A stretch of DNA of 54,407 bases from Cardinium endosymbiont of Culicoides punctatus (lineage in GTDB: Bacteria; Bacteroidota; Bacteroidia; Cytophagales; Amoebophilaceae). A program made the position numbers and the translations under genes. Below are positions 35,053 through 44,473 of this stretch, piece by piece. Below the pieces are notes generated by a model that searched no databases, was not told the origin of the DNA, and saw only the letters and a list, made by a program, of their open reading frames with translations. The stretch spans positions 1-54,407 of the forward strand of contig NZ_QWJI01000014.1 of assembly GCF_004354815.1 (NCBI RefSeq), in the 5' to 3' direction. Position 1 is the stretch's first letter, and every line of letters starts with the position of its first letter.

Positions 35053-36552
35053 TTATAGTTGTACCAATAGCGATTTTATGTTGGTTGTTTCATGCAAAAG
35101 ATGGGCTATTTTGTCGATAGTGATTCGATACTGTTCCATAGAATCTCGCTCACGTATGGTTACTGTTTCATCTTCTAATGTTTGATGGTCAACAGTAATA
35201 CAATAAGGTGTACCTATAAGATCTTGTCGAACGTATCGCTTGCCAATAGATTGATTGGCTTCGTAAACAATTGGAAAATCATATTTTAGCATATCCAATA
35301 TGGCTAATGCCTTCTCTTCCATGCCCTCTTTTTTTAACAATGGGAATATGGCTGCCTTAATGGGTGCTAATGGAGGAGGGAGTTTAAGTAATGTCCTGTT
35401 GCCATGCGCTGCTTCACTTTCTGAAACTACTTTTTGATTTATCAAGGCATTGCTCAGAAGCATTAATACCAGTCGATCAAGACCTACAGAAGTTTCTATA
35501 ACGTATGGTATATAGTGCTTTTGGGAGTTAGGATCAAAATAGTGCAATTTCTTTTTAGCATATTGTTCATGCTTACTTAAGTCAAAGTCTGTTCTGGAAT
35601 GGATTCCTTCTATTTCTTTAAACCCAAATGGGAAATTGTATTCAATATCAATTGCATCTGCAGCGTAATGGGCAAGTTGCTTATGTGGGTGGATATGTAT
35701 TTTTTGATCTGGGATACCCAAAACCTTATACCAGGCTATACGTGTTTTTTTCCAATAATCAAACCATTCTTTTTCTGTTCCTGGCTGAATGAAGAATTGC
35801 ATTTCCATTTGTTCAAACTCTCGCATTCGAAAGGTAAACTGCCGGGCTACAATTTCATTTCTAAAGGCTTTCCCAATTTGTGCAATTCCAAAAGGAATTT
35901 TCATCCGTGCCGTTTTTTGTACATTCAAGAAATTAACAAAAATGCCTTGTGCTGTTTCTGGACGCAGATAAACAGTTGTGGCATCATTTTGAGCACCAAA
36001 CTGGGTAGAAAACATTAAGTTAAACTGACGAACTGGGGTCCAGTTAGCTGTTTTAGAAACAGGACATATGATATTAGATGTTTGAATAAGCTTGTCTAAG
36101 CCTATAAGGTCGGCTTCCTGTAAGTAGGTTTCCATCGTCTCAATCAATGCTTTCGCCTCAAGTGACTTAGACTGTTCTGTAAGCTGCATTGCATGAGCTT
36201 CTATAAGTAAATCTACACGATAACGTTTTTGAGAGTCTTTATTATCTACCATTGGATCTGTGAATCCATCTAAGTGGCCTGAAGCTTTCCAGGTAGTAGG
36301 ATGCATCATAATTGCAGCATCAATGCCCACAATATTTTGGTGCAGTTGGGTCATGCTTTGCCACCAAAAGTTTTGTATGTTCCTTTTTAATGCTATACCA
36401 TAAGGTCCATAATCATAAATGGCTTGTAGACCATCATAAATTTCACTCGATGGATAAATAAATCCATAAGCTTGTGCATGTGCAACAAGATCTTTAAAGG
36501 TGTTATTTTGATTGGTAGAATAATCCTTGGTAGTACACATTTGTTGGTTCAA
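35053..36552 (-). CDS. glyS: Glycyl-tRNA synthetase (homodimeric, eukaryote-like class II)
   Basis: 499 residues of the single-chain alpha2-type enzyme, the form used by Bacteroidota. Evidence is the YGPYGIALKRNI segment near 48-59 (motif 1 region), RPETAQGIFVNF near 197-208, motif 2 GKAFRNEI, the REFEQMEMQFF strand and motif 3 ETSVGLDRLVL. The C-terminal anticodon-binding domain carries APIKAAIFPLL. The start is set by the N-terminal FKDLVAHAQAYGFIYPSSEIYDGL, normally about 15-20 residues from the N-terminus. Confidence 0.96.
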   Translation of the reverse strand: MNQQMCTTKDYSTNQNNTFKDLVAHAQAYGFIYPSSEIYDGLQAIYDYGPYGIALKRNIQNFWWQSMTQLHQNIVGIDAAIMMHPTTWKASGHLDGFTDPMVDNKDSQKRYRVDLLIEAHAMQLTEQSKSLEAKALIETMETYLQEADLIGLDKLIQTSNIICPVSKTANWTPVRQFNLMFSTQFGAQNDATTVYLRPETAQGIFVNFLNVQKTARMKIPFGIAQIGKAFRNEIVARQFTFRMREFEQMEMQFFIQPGTEKEWFDYWKKTRIAWYKVLGIPDQKIHIHPHKQLAHYAADAIDIEYNFPFGFKEIEGIHSRTDFDLSKHEQYAKKKLHYFDPNSQKHYIPYVIETSVGLDRLVLMLLSNALINQKVVSESEAAHGNRTLLKLPPPLAPIKAAIFPLLKKEGMEEKALAILDMLKYDFPIVYEANQSIGKRYVRQDLIGTPYCITVDHQTLEDETVTIRERDSMEQYRITIDKIAHLLHETTNIKSLLVQL

Positions 36553-36636
36553 TGTTTAATTTGTTAGTTGAAAAATTATTGGTATACAGAAAAATACCTC
36601 TATTTAATTAATACAGAGTGCTTTGACAAAGCTAGG

Positions 36637-37020
36637 TCAGCGTATAGGATCATATCCACTCCCTCCCCAAGGTTGACAACGTAATAGTCTGCGCAGGGTA
36701 AGTAAGGTGCCTTTATATACACCATACTTGGTAAACGCTTCCTTTGCATAAACAGAACAGGTAGGATGAAAACGACAAAGGGGTAGCAAAAAAGGTGATA
36801 AACAGTATTGATAGATGGTGATACAGAAACAACATAACCATCTAAGTAGACGCGACCATCTGGTTAGGATTTTTCCCATATATGCTGTATGCGTAGTATG
36901 CTCATTTTGGGGAACACACATCAAATGGCTTTGGATAGAATGACTTGTTTTAGTTTGTTCCTGTTTTCTAAGTCTATTCCATAAGGCTTTCAGCCTATCT
37001 AATATTACAATTCTACGCAT
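36637..37020 (-). CDS. yidD: Membrane protein insertion efficiency factor YidD, with extended N-terminus
   Basis: The C-terminal 70 residues are a textbook YidD: YQYCLSPFLLPLCRFHPTCS, then YGVYKGTLLTLRRLLRCQPW and GGSGYDPI. Cysteines are placed as in the family. The ORF is 127 residues, about 45-50 longer than usual. The extra N-terminus is basic and not hydrophobic, and an internal ATG at residue 48 (MGKILTRW) may be the real start. YidD assists YidC-mediated membrane insertion. Its usual neighbours (rpmH, rnpA, yidC) are absent here. Confidence 0.9.
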   Translation of the reverse strand: MRRIVILDRLKALWNRLRKQEQTKTSHSIQSHLMCVPQNEHTTHTAYMGKILTRWSRLLRWLCCFCITIYQYCLSPFLLPLCRFHPTCSVYAKEAFTKYGVYKGTLLTLRRLLRCQPWGGSGYDPIR

Positions 37021-37028
37021 CCTTATAG

Positions 37029-37685
37029 TTAGCTGTTGGTACAGATGAATGTAAATACCTTTTTACCTTGTTTAACATAGTCATTATGCTCCTTTATAGC
37101 CTTAGTAGAGTTACATATCAAATAGTTTTCTATTTCACCTTTTTTTCTTTTTTCTTGTAGCATATTTTCTAATTCTTTGCTGATGCCCAATAGTCCTTGC
37201 CTACCTGTAGAAAGAATTACTATAGCATCCTTGGCATTTTCAATTGCCAATAACTCTTCCAGAAATGTTGCTGGTAAGCCATGTTTTTTGCCACCATATT
37301 TGTGTTTTATACCAAGCTGCATCGTTCTAGGAAACTTTTCACTAGTTACACTTCCATAAAATTTAGGTGTTACTACCCATTTCGTTATCTCTTTACCAAT
37401 TTCTATAATATTTTTTTCTGATTTAGAAAATGTACTTTCATTTGTATTGAAACATTGTTGACCATCTGTAACGTGGAAACGCAGTCTTTCAAAACCGAAT
37501 TTTGTGAATATGCATCTATCTTTAGGTAGGTCTTTTTCATCATCATTAAGCTCAGACCATATCGGATGATAGATACTGGTAGCTGTATCTTTGGGCTTTT
37601 CACAAGCAAATAGTCCTAAGAAACATAGAAAATACGTAAACAATAAAAAATGCCTAGAAGAAATGGAAATCATAGAATGATTCAT
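37029..37685 (-). CDS. Lipoprotein with a Mth938/NDUFAF3-like domain
   Basis: I take the ATG at 37685 (218 residues; 37673 is equally possible). This gives a signal helix ending in the lipobox LFAC (Cys about 28). The longer frame opening at 37853 crosses the divergent dapF start region. The mature part matches the Mth938-like pattern: a FGFERLRF strand, ITKWVV, then DAIVILSTGRQGLL and TKAIKEHNDYVKQGKKVFTF at the C-terminus. The family includes NDUFAF3, a complex I assembly factor, but most bacterial members are cytoplasmic and uncharacterised. An exported lipid-anchored version is unusual. The gene is 8 bp upstream of yidD on the same strand. Confidence 0.65.
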   Translation of the reverse strand: MNHSMISISSRHFLLFTYFLCFLGLFACEKPKDTATSIYHPIWSELNDDEKDLPKDRCIFTKFGFERLRFHVTDGQQCFNTNESTFSKSEKNIIEIGKEITKWVVTPKFYGSVTSEKFPRTMQLGIKHKYGGKKHGLPATFLEELLAIENAKDAIVILSTGRQGLLGISKELENMLQEKRKKGEIENYLICNSTKAIKEHNDYVKQGKKVFTFICTNS

Positions 37686-37930
37686 ACAACAAAATAGAGA
37701 AAGTAAACAACAAAAATATTTATCCAAATCTAAATAAAATAAGCTGTATAGCAAAATATCCAGAAAATTTTCTATATACCAAAGAGTTTGTGTTCTTGAG
37801 ATATCAGTTTTTTCATGTAGGATTGATTTATATTGATTCGATACTAAATACAAAAAGACATTTGTATATTTGTATTAGTTTATACGTTATTCCATATTTT
37901 TTTAACTGTTCTATGAGTCATGTAGGTCCT

Positions 37931-38734
37931 ATGCGACTAGATTTTGTTAAATATCAAGCGACTGGAAATGATTTCATCGTTATTAACAATTTTGCAACCC
38001 AACAATACACCTATGATCCACTTCTAACACAACAACTCTGCCATAGACAGTTTGGTATTGGTGCGGATGGTATTATTACCATTGAAAAGCATAAATATTA
38101 TGACTTTGAAATGCTACACTACAATGCAGACGGGAGTAAAGGTGGTGGTCTGTGTGGCAATGGGAGTAGGGCTGCTATTCACTATGCACAACAATTGGGA
38201 CTTATTGAAAATAAAACTCAGTTTTGGGCTATGGATGGGCTGCATACAGGCTCTATAAACAATCAATTGATCTATTTTAGGTTGCAAGATATCATGTTTA
38301 TTGAACAATTACATACAGGATATTTTGTAGACAATGGAACACGACACTACATAGAAATTGTAGAAAATGTTCATAATGTGGATATGGAAGAAGTTGGTTT
38401 CCCAAGGAGGAATATGGAACCTTTTCAAAACGAAGGAGTAAATCTCAATTTTATGCAATTATCTGGCAATAGTATACACCTTCGTACTTGTGAATGTGGG
38501 CTAGAGACAGAACCACTATCCTGTGGTACAGGGGCTGCGGCTGGTGCGCTTGTTGCACATATATATTATGGACTACATAGTCCTATAGAAATAATAACAA
38601 AGGGAGGCAAACTTTGGATAAAATTTGTGCGATTGCCCAATGGTCACTTTACCGAAATATATTTGATTGGAAATGTAAATCAGTCTTTTCATGGTGTTGT
38701 TGATCTTGGTAATCTTCCAGAAATTGTTTCGTAG
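37931..38734 (+). CDS. dapF: Diaminopimelate epimerase
   Basis: Converts LL- to meso-diaminopimelate for lysine or peptidoglycan synthesis. I use the ATG at 37931 because the family starts MxLxFxKYQATGNDF. The ORF opens at 37790 and has another ATG at 37913, but those additions are hydrophobic and not family-like. The two catalytic cysteines are visible in GLCGNGSRA and LSCGTGAAA. The length of 267 residues is normal. It is divergent from the Mth938-like lipoprotein, so the 245 bp between the two starts should carry both promoters. Confidence 0.93.
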   Translation: MRLDFVKYQATGNDFIVINNFATQQYTYDPLLTQQLCHRQFGIGADGIITIEKHKYYDFEMLHYNADGSKGGGLCGNGSRAAIHYAQQLGLIENKTQFWAMDGLHTGSINNQLIYFRLQDIMFIEQLHTGYFVDNGTRHYIEIVENVHNVDMEEVGFPRRNMEPFQNEGVNLNFMQLSGNSIHLRTCECGLETEPLSCGTGAAAGALVAHIYYGLHSPIEIITKGGKLWIKFVRLPNGHFTEIYLIGNVNQSFHGVVDLGNLPEIVS

Positions 38735-39153
38735 TAGCATATAACACCAGCAATGAAATCAGAATCATTCGACTATATAGCCCTATGCATTTGTTATACG
38801 GTTAAAAGTTAAAAGCGTTTACTTTTAAGTAAAAAAAGCTTATTTTGCATTTCTTTTTTACAACTTTTCGTTATCTAAGCGGATATGAAGTGTTCTTTAT
38901 TTATCGTTTATCAATTTTAAATGTATTATAATTGTTGCCATTCTTTATGTAAAAACTTTGTAAAATAATATGCATACAAAACAGGTCCCTCGCAGGAAAA
39001 TATGGGAAAAAAATCTAAGCAAAGATCTGATCAAACTTTTGAGCTCTGAAAGAACACTTTTATCTGGCTTCAAATTTTTATGCAAACCTAGTGATACGTT
39101 CTCTTAAGCAGTACTTCAAAGTTCACTATCTAATATAATTTTACAATTAATAA
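38735..39153. other. Intergenic stretch without a recognisable gene
   Basis: About 420 AT-rich bases between dapF and the M16 peptidase gene. I see no ORF, tRNA, strong hairpin or repeat shared with other parts of the window. Confidence 0.4.
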
Positions 39154-40392
39154 ATGATTGATTTCGAAACGTTTACATTGTCAAATGATCTAAAAGTTAT
39201 TTTACATGAAGATACAACCAGTAATATTGCTGTAGTTGATATAATGTACGATGTAGGTTCTAGAGATGAACATCCTGCTAAAACAGGTTTTGCCCACTTA
39301 TTTGAACATTTGATGTTTGGCGGATCCCGTAATATACCATCTTATGATACACCTTTACAACAAGTAGGTGGTGATAATAACGCCTATACAACTCCAGACG
39401 TAACGAATTATTACTGCTCTTTGCCTGCTATAAATCTAGAAACCGCTTTTTGGCTTGAATCTGATCGTATGTTTGGCTTGGCATTTGACGAAAAATCCCT
39501 TGAAGTGCAGAGAAAAGTAGTCATAGAAGAATTTAAAGAACGTTACCTGAACCAACCGTATGGAGATGTATGGCACCATTTAACAGATATGTCCTTCACT
39601 ACGCATCCATATAACTGGCCCACTATAGGCAAAGAATTAAGCCATATAGAAAATGCTACTATGGATGACGTCAAAGATTTTTTTTATCAATTTTACAGGC
39701 CTAATAATGCTGTATTAGTAGTAGCAGGCAAAATAAAACTGAGAGAGGTAGAAAGATTATGCACAAAGTGGTTTGAACCCATACCAATGGGGCTACCTAA
39801 TTATAGATCACTACCTCAAGAGCCAGAACAACTATCACCCAGGAGAAAAGTGCTCGAGGGAGATGTTCCTATGAAAATGATCTACAAGGCCTATCATATG
39901 CCTGGAAAATGCATGAAGGGTTATTATGCAGCTGAGGTATTATGTAACTTGCTGGGTGAAGGTAAGTCTGCTTTGCTACATGCGTATCTTGTAGAAGCAC
40001 AAGAACGTTATACCAAAATAGATACCTATACGACAGAGTCATTTGATCCTGGTTTATTTGTAATCAGTGGTAGTTTGATGCATGATGTTGCATTTGAAGA
40101 AGCGGAAAACGCCTTATTAGAAGTGTTGAAAAAGATAGAATCTATTACATCTACTGACCTAGAAAAAGTAAAAAATCAAATGGAAACACATCTTGTCTTT
40201 TCTCGGGTAGATCTCATCCATCGAGCTCAAGATCTAGCAGCAGCAACTTTGTTGGGCAATACAAATTTAGTAAATAGTGAGATCGAACTGATTCGAAATG
40301 TTTCTCTAGAAGAGGTTAAGGTAATAGCGCAAAATATTTTACAAGAGCAACGTTGCACTACAATTTATTACAAACCAATTCAAAAAACATAA
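39154..40392 (+). CDS. M16-family zinc peptidase (pitrilysin/processing-peptidase type)
   Basis: 412 residues, the single-unit form of the family. The inverted zinc motif HLFEH is at 48-52 (context GFAHLFEHLMFGGS), with a second-glutamate region near ERYLNQPYGDVWH, so the active site looks intact. The C-terminal M16 half (about 180-400) is present without catalytic residues, as expected. No signal peptide is seen, so it is cytoplasmic or exported by another route. Substrates are unknown. It starts 420 bp after dapF and is followed by ffh after 28 bp. Confidence 0.9.
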   Translation: MIDFETFTLSNDLKVILHEDTTSNIAVVDIMYDVGSRDEHPAKTGFAHLFEHLMFGGSRNIPSYDTPLQQVGGDNNAYTTPDVTNYYCSLPAINLETAFWLESDRMFGLAFDEKSLEVQRKVVIEEFKERYLNQPYGDVWHHLTDMSFTTHPYNWPTIGKELSHIENATMDDVKDFFYQFYRPNNAVLVVAGKIKLREVERLCTKWFEPIPMGLPNYRSLPQEPEQLSPRRKVLEGDVPMKMIYKAYHMPGKCMKGYYAAEVLCNLLGEGKSALLHAYLVEAQERYTKIDTYTTESFDPGLFVISGSLMHDVAFEEAENALLEVLKKIESITSTDLEKVKNQMETHLVFSRVDLIHRAQDLAAATLLGNTNLVNSEIELIRNVSLEEVKVIAQNILQEQRCTTIYYKPIQKT

Positions 40393-40420
40393 ATCCAGAT
40401 ACCATAAACTAATTGTAATT

Positions 40421-41749
40421 ATGTTTGAAAATCTAAGCAAAAATTTAGAAAAAGCCATTAAATCCTTAAAGGGACAAGGCCGCATTACAGAAATAAACGT
40501 TGCTTCTACGATCAAAGAAATCCGTAGAAGCTTGGTTCAAGCAGATGTTCACTATAAGGTAGCTAAGCAAGTTACTGATGCTATTAAACAAAAAGCCATT
40601 GGTGCCAATGTGATTACGTTCATTTCCCCGGGACAACTTTTTACAAAACTTGTACAAGATGAACTAACGCTTCTCATGGGTGGTGCGCATACTGAAGTGC
40701 GCCTTTCTGGTAATCCTGCTATTATTTTAGTAGCTGGCTTGCAAGGTGCTGGAAAGACTACTTTGGTTGGCAAGTTGGCACATTATTATGCCAAGAAAAA
40801 TAAAAAGTCCCTTTTAGTTGCTTGTGATGTATATAGGCCTGCAGCTGTGGAACAATTACAAAAATTAGGGAAACAACTGGAAGTGCCTGTTTACTCAGAG
40901 CCGGATGAAAAACAAGCCTATACCATAGCCAAAAATGGTATTAAAGAAGCCAAAAATAAAGCAATAGATCTTGTAATTGTAGACACTGCTGGACGCTTAT
41001 CTATTGATGAGGAGATGATGAAAGAAATTCGTATGCTTAAGGAGAACCTAAAGCCATCCGAAACACTCTTCGTTGTGGATGCTATGTCTGGTCAAGATGC
41101 GGTTAATACAGCACAAGTTTTTAATGAGCAGCTCAATTTTGATGGTGTTGTACTTACGAAATTAGATGGTGATGCCCGTGGTGGCGCAGCTCTTTCTATT
41201 CGTAGCGTAGTCAATAAACCTATTAAGTTTATTAGTACAGGAGAAAAAATGCAAGATTTGGATATCTTTCATCCAGATCGTATGGCTAGTCGTATTCTAG
41301 GTATGGGTGATGTTATCTCCTTTGTAGAGCGAGCAGAGCAGGTATATACCGAAGAACAGCACCGAAATATAAGCAAAAAAATAAAACAGAATCAATTTAA
41401 TTTGGAAGATTTTGTTGACCAAATTCGCCAGATGAAAAAGATGGGAAATATAAAAGACATCGTTTCTTTATTACCTGGAATGGAAAAAATATTACAAGGT
41501 CTACCTATACATAATGATATGTTTAAATCCTATGAGGTAATGGTGGATTCTATGACAATTAAAGAAAAAAGGCACCCGCAAATTATTGGCCAAAGTCGCC
41601 GTGAACGTATTGCCCATGGCAGTGGAAAAAGCGTGCACGAAGTAACCCAACTGCTTAAGCAATTTAATGCAGTTTGTAAATTGATGAAACAAGTACAACA
41701 GAAAGGTCCTTCTTTTTTTGCCAGACTGATGGCAAAAAAGGTTAAGTGA
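40421..41749 (+). CDS. ffh: Signal recognition particle protein Ffh (SRP54)
   Basis: 442-residue SRP GTPase. The N domain is followed by the G domain with P-loop GLQGAGKTT (about 106-114), the DVYRPAA segment, VDTAGR, TKLDGDARGG and a C-terminal methionine-rich M domain with the RRERIAHGSG RNA-binding helix. It binds signal sequences at the ribosome together with the SRP RNA, which is not in this window. The start at 40421 gives the canonical MFENLSKNLEKA N-terminus. Confidence 0.97.
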   Translation: MFENLSKNLEKAIKSLKGQGRITEINVASTIKEIRRSLVQADVHYKVAKQVTDAIKQKAIGANVITFISPGQLFTKLVQDELTLLMGGAHTEVRLSGNPAIILVAGLQGAGKTTLVGKLAHYYAKKNKKSLLVACDVYRPAAVEQLQKLGKQLEVPVYSEPDEKQAYTIAKNGIKEAKNKAIDLVIVDTAGRLSIDEEMMKEIRMLKENLKPSETLFVVDAMSGQDAVNTAQVFNEQLNFDGVVLTKLDGDARGGAALSIRSVVNKPIKFISTGEKMQDLDIFHPDRMASRILGMGDVISFVERAEQVYTEEQHRNISKKIKQNQFNLEDFVDQIRQMKKMGNIKDIVSLLPGMEKILQGLPIHNDMFKSYEVMVDSMTIKEKRHPQIIGQSRRERIAHGSGKSVHEVTQLLKQFNAVCKLMKQVQQKGPSFFARLMAKKVK

Positions 41750-41752
41750 AAA

Positions 41753-41794
41753 TGGCACAATAATATATGGTAAAATTGTAAGAATTATGTGCCA
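41753..41794 (+). terminator. Hairpin after ffh (possible terminator)
   Basis: TGGCACA (41753-41759) pairs with TGTGCCA (41788-41794). The similarity extends into AATAAT/ATTA. It starts 3 bp after the ffh stop. It lacks a strong T tract, so termination efficiency is doubtful, and the hairpin overlaps the promoter-like sequence for the next gene. Confidence 0.35.
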
Positions 41795-41808
41795 ATTATT
41801 TATCTTTG
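41776..41808 (+). promoter_or_regulatory. Bacteroidota-type promoter before the Dcu transporter genes
   Basis: TATCTTTG at 41801-41808 matches the Bacteroidota -7 element TAxxTTTG exactly. TTG at 41776-41778 could be the -33 element, with a spacer of 22 bp that is slightly long. The start codon of the transporter is about 80 bp further on. Confidence 0.45.
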
Positions 41809-41889
41809 TAGTGGATGTTTGTGAAATGGTTCAAGTCATTCCATTAGCTGAGTAATGCCTAAGAATTTGTTCAAATTAATGCTTTATAG

Positions 41890-43218
41890 ATGTTTCTTAT
41901 AGGATTAATTATACTTTTACTTGTCTCGTTTTTGGGCTCTCGGCTACAAGGCATGAGCTTAAGCATGTTAGGAGGGCTGGGTGTGTTGTTGTTCATGTTT
42001 CTTTTAGATGCGGCGCCTGCAGAGCCTCCTTTTCAAGTTATATTATGTATTGCTGCTGTAGTTAGTGCAGTGGGAACCATAGAGGCTACAGGTGGGTTAG
42101 GGTACCTAGTACAACTTGCTGAAAATCTGATTAGAAAACATCCTCATAGCATTATATATATTAGTCCTATGGTTACCTATGTCATCACTTTTTTAGCTGG
42201 TACCAATCATATTGCTTATTCTATTCTCCCTGTTATTGCAGAAGTGTCTAAAGAAGTTGGTATCCGTCCAGAACGACCACTTTCACTATCTGTGATTGCA
42301 GCGTTACATGGCGCGCTTGCTAGTCCCATTTCCTCTATGATGGTTATACTGGGTGGTTTTCTAAGTGCTTCTGGCATAGCTATGGTAACCATTTTTAAAA
42401 TTGTTATTCCTGCAACTATTGGCGGTTTAATGATTGCAACCTTGGTGGTCAGTCGGTTGAATAAAAAAATGCCAGATTCTTTCTACACAACCATACAGGA
42501 AAAAACAGGTCACGCAACAACTGCTGCTACAGCACCAGTTAGTTGCGTTCAACACGGCAGTACGCAGAAAGCTAAACGGTCTATTCTATTATTTTTATTG
42601 GGTAGTTTGCTGATTGTTCTGGTGGATTCTATTAAAACATTACGTCCCTCGTGGGAAATAAATGGTACAAAAGTTATGCTGCCAACAGATTTTATTCTGC
42701 CTTTGGTTATGTTATCTACTGCTGCATTGGTTATGATATTTTGTCGCATACCTGCTAGGTCTATTACACAAGGGAAAGCATTTACTGCTGGTATCCAAGG
42801 GATGCTTTCTCTTTTGGGCATTGCTTGGCTAAGCAGTACATTTGTTCAGTGTAATAAACCAGTTCTATTGGAATTTATTTCAGAGTATCTTTCCGCTCCT
42901 TGGCAGTTTTCTATTATCTTAATGTTTATGTCATCCATCATGGGCAGTTCTGCTGCTACCATAAAGGCCATATTCCCACTAGGAATCGCATTGGGCATTT
43001 CTCCTAAAATATTGTTAGCTTCGGCAGCAGCTGTTAATGCTGTATTTATTATACCTATCTATCCAACTATGTTAGCTGCTATGAACTTAGATACAACTGG
43101 CACTACACGAATTGGTAAATATTTATTCAACCATAGTTTTATGTTACCAGGCTTAGTTGCTATTATTGGAGCAGTTGGCTTAGGATTTTTACTGGTTGCG
43201 ATTCTTATACCAGGTTAA
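41890..43218 (+). CDS. C4-dicarboxylate transporter, DcuA/DcuB family
   Basis: 442 residues with about ten to twelve membrane helices. The Dcu pattern is clear: SRLQGMSLSMLGGLGVLLFM at the N-terminus, AATGGLGYLVQLAENLIRKHP-like and TYVITFLAGTNHIAYSILPV, then VSKEVGIRPERPLS. Family members exchange succinate, fumarate, malate or aspartate. Uptake of host dicarboxylates would suit an organism with a reduced central metabolism, but the direction of transport is inference. A divergent tandem copy follows after 33 bp. Confidence 0.88.
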   Translation: MFLIGLIILLLVSFLGSRLQGMSLSMLGGLGVLLFMFLLDAAPAEPPFQVILCIAAVVSAVGTIEATGGLGYLVQLAENLIRKHPHSIIYISPMVTYVITFLAGTNHIAYSILPVIAEVSKEVGIRPERPLSLSVIAALHGALASPISSMMVILGGFLSASGIAMVTIFKIVIPATIGGLMIATLVVSRLNKKMPDSFYTTIQEKTGHATTAATAPVSCVQHGSTQKAKRSILLFLLGSLLIVLVDSIKTLRPSWEINGTKVMLPTDFILPLVMLSTAALVMIFCRIPARSITQGKAFTAGIQGMLSLLGIAWLSSTFVQCNKPVLLEFISEYLSAPWQFSIILMFMSSIMGSSAATIKAIFPLGIALGISPKILLASAAAVNAVFIIPIYPTMLAAMNLDTTGTTRIGKYLFNHSFMLPGLVAIIGAVGLGFLLVAILIPG

Positions 43219-43251
43219 ACACCTTATTTAGACAATAAACTTTTATTTCTT

Positions 43252-44454
43252 ATGGCTATAATTGGATGGATTATATTGGTATTGGTACTTATAATAGGAT
43301 TTCGATTGGGTGGCATTGCAATGGGCTTGTTGAGTGGATTAGGCTTGCTTTTACTCATTTTCTCTGGCTATGTACGATCTGTATCACCCCCCTCTGAATT
43401 AATGATATTACAAGCTAGTTGGTTAATCTTTAATGCTACACTTGATGCGGTCGGTTTTTTTCATTTTTTAAATGAAAATCTTAAGAAATTTCTAGAAAAA
43501 TACAGTCGATATACTTATTCATCTATTATTATCTTTTGCTATTGCTTAGCCTTTATAACTGGAGATAGAAAGTATTTTAATAAAATGGATAGTGCAATAC
43601 GCAATAAATTGTCCATGCAACAGCTTGTTATGAGCCATATCTCTATACATATGGCATCACTAGTGAGCCCTTTATCTGTATCAGGCATCATACTTTTACT
43701 GGTGTTGCGTAACAATGCTTTACCCATTTTAGATATCTTTGGTATGGTTATCTCTATTACCGTTTCCATAATCGTATTCAGTGGTATAATTTTATATTTT
43801 ATCCCTTGCAAATGGTCTAAAAAATTAGACCAACTATTCGAGTTGTATGGTGAACATAATCAAGTCTCAATAGTCCAAGCTGAAACCAATCTGGGTAGGC
43901 TAAAACAGCACAATTATATTTTGTTGTTTTTGCTTTTATGTTTAGTGCAAACCATATTGCTGTCAGTAAAACCTCAAACGGATGGATTAACGGGGGTAAT
44001 TTACTGTAACAAGATTTTTTTAATTCAACTTCCTATGTTCTTGGCCTTAATATTACTTGCAGTTGCAGCCTTATCTACGTTGTATTGGAAAATAAAGCCT
44101 GCTAAAATCGTTGGATCTAATCGATTTAAAATAGGGATTCAACAATTTTTTATCTTTTTTGGATTGGTTTGGTTGGTAGAAACATTAGTTGATAATGATA
44201 AAATCCTTTTAGGAAAAATATTAAAAGAGGGTATAGCTATTAACAATTATAGTTTTTACTATTTAGTATACTTTTTTTGTCTATTGTTCATGGACGCGCC
44301 TATTATTATTTGGGTATTTGCCCCTTTGTTTATATCAAATCATTTTTCTTTCTTGAATATTGCCTTAATGATTATATCTATTTATGTTTTATCTATAATA
44401 AGGTCTTGCATGGTTGCAATTTGTAGAAAGAGAGGTGCACATAGACATGGATAA
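43252..44454 (+). CDS. Divergent Dcu-family membrane protein (tandem paralogue)
   Basis: 400 residues with the same N-terminal plan as the preceding transporter (IIGFRLGGIAMGLLSGLGLLLL) and matching blocks further on, for example the segment around HMASLVSPLSVSGIILLLV compared with HGALASPISSMMVILGG. Most family motifs are lost: the AGTNHIAYS helix is replaced by CYCLAFITGDRKYFNK. It is therefore either a paralogue with changed specificity, a partner subunit or a decaying copy. The intact 400-codon frame argues against a pseudogene. It ends 19 bp before the converging mutY. Confidence 0.75.
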   Translation: MAIIGWIILVLVLIIGFRLGGIAMGLLSGLGLLLLIFSGYVRSVSPPSELMILQASWLIFNATLDAVGFFHFLNENLKKFLEKYSRYTYSSIIIFCYCLAFITGDRKYFNKMDSAIRNKLSMQQLVMSHISIHMASLVSPLSVSGIILLLVLRNNALPILDIFGMVISITVSIIVFSGIILYFIPCKWSKKLDQLFELYGEHNQVSIVQAETNLGRLKQHNYILLFLLLCLVQTILLSVKPQTDGLTGVIYCNKIFLIQLPMFLALILLAVAALSTLYWKIKPAKIVGSNRFKIGIQQFFIFFGLVWLVETLVDNDKILLGKILKEGIAINNYSFYYLVYFFCLLFMDAPIIIWVFAPLFISNHFSFLNIALMIISIYVLSIIRSCMVAICRKRGAHRHG

Positions 44455-44473
44455 TGTTCAATGCCAATTAGTA

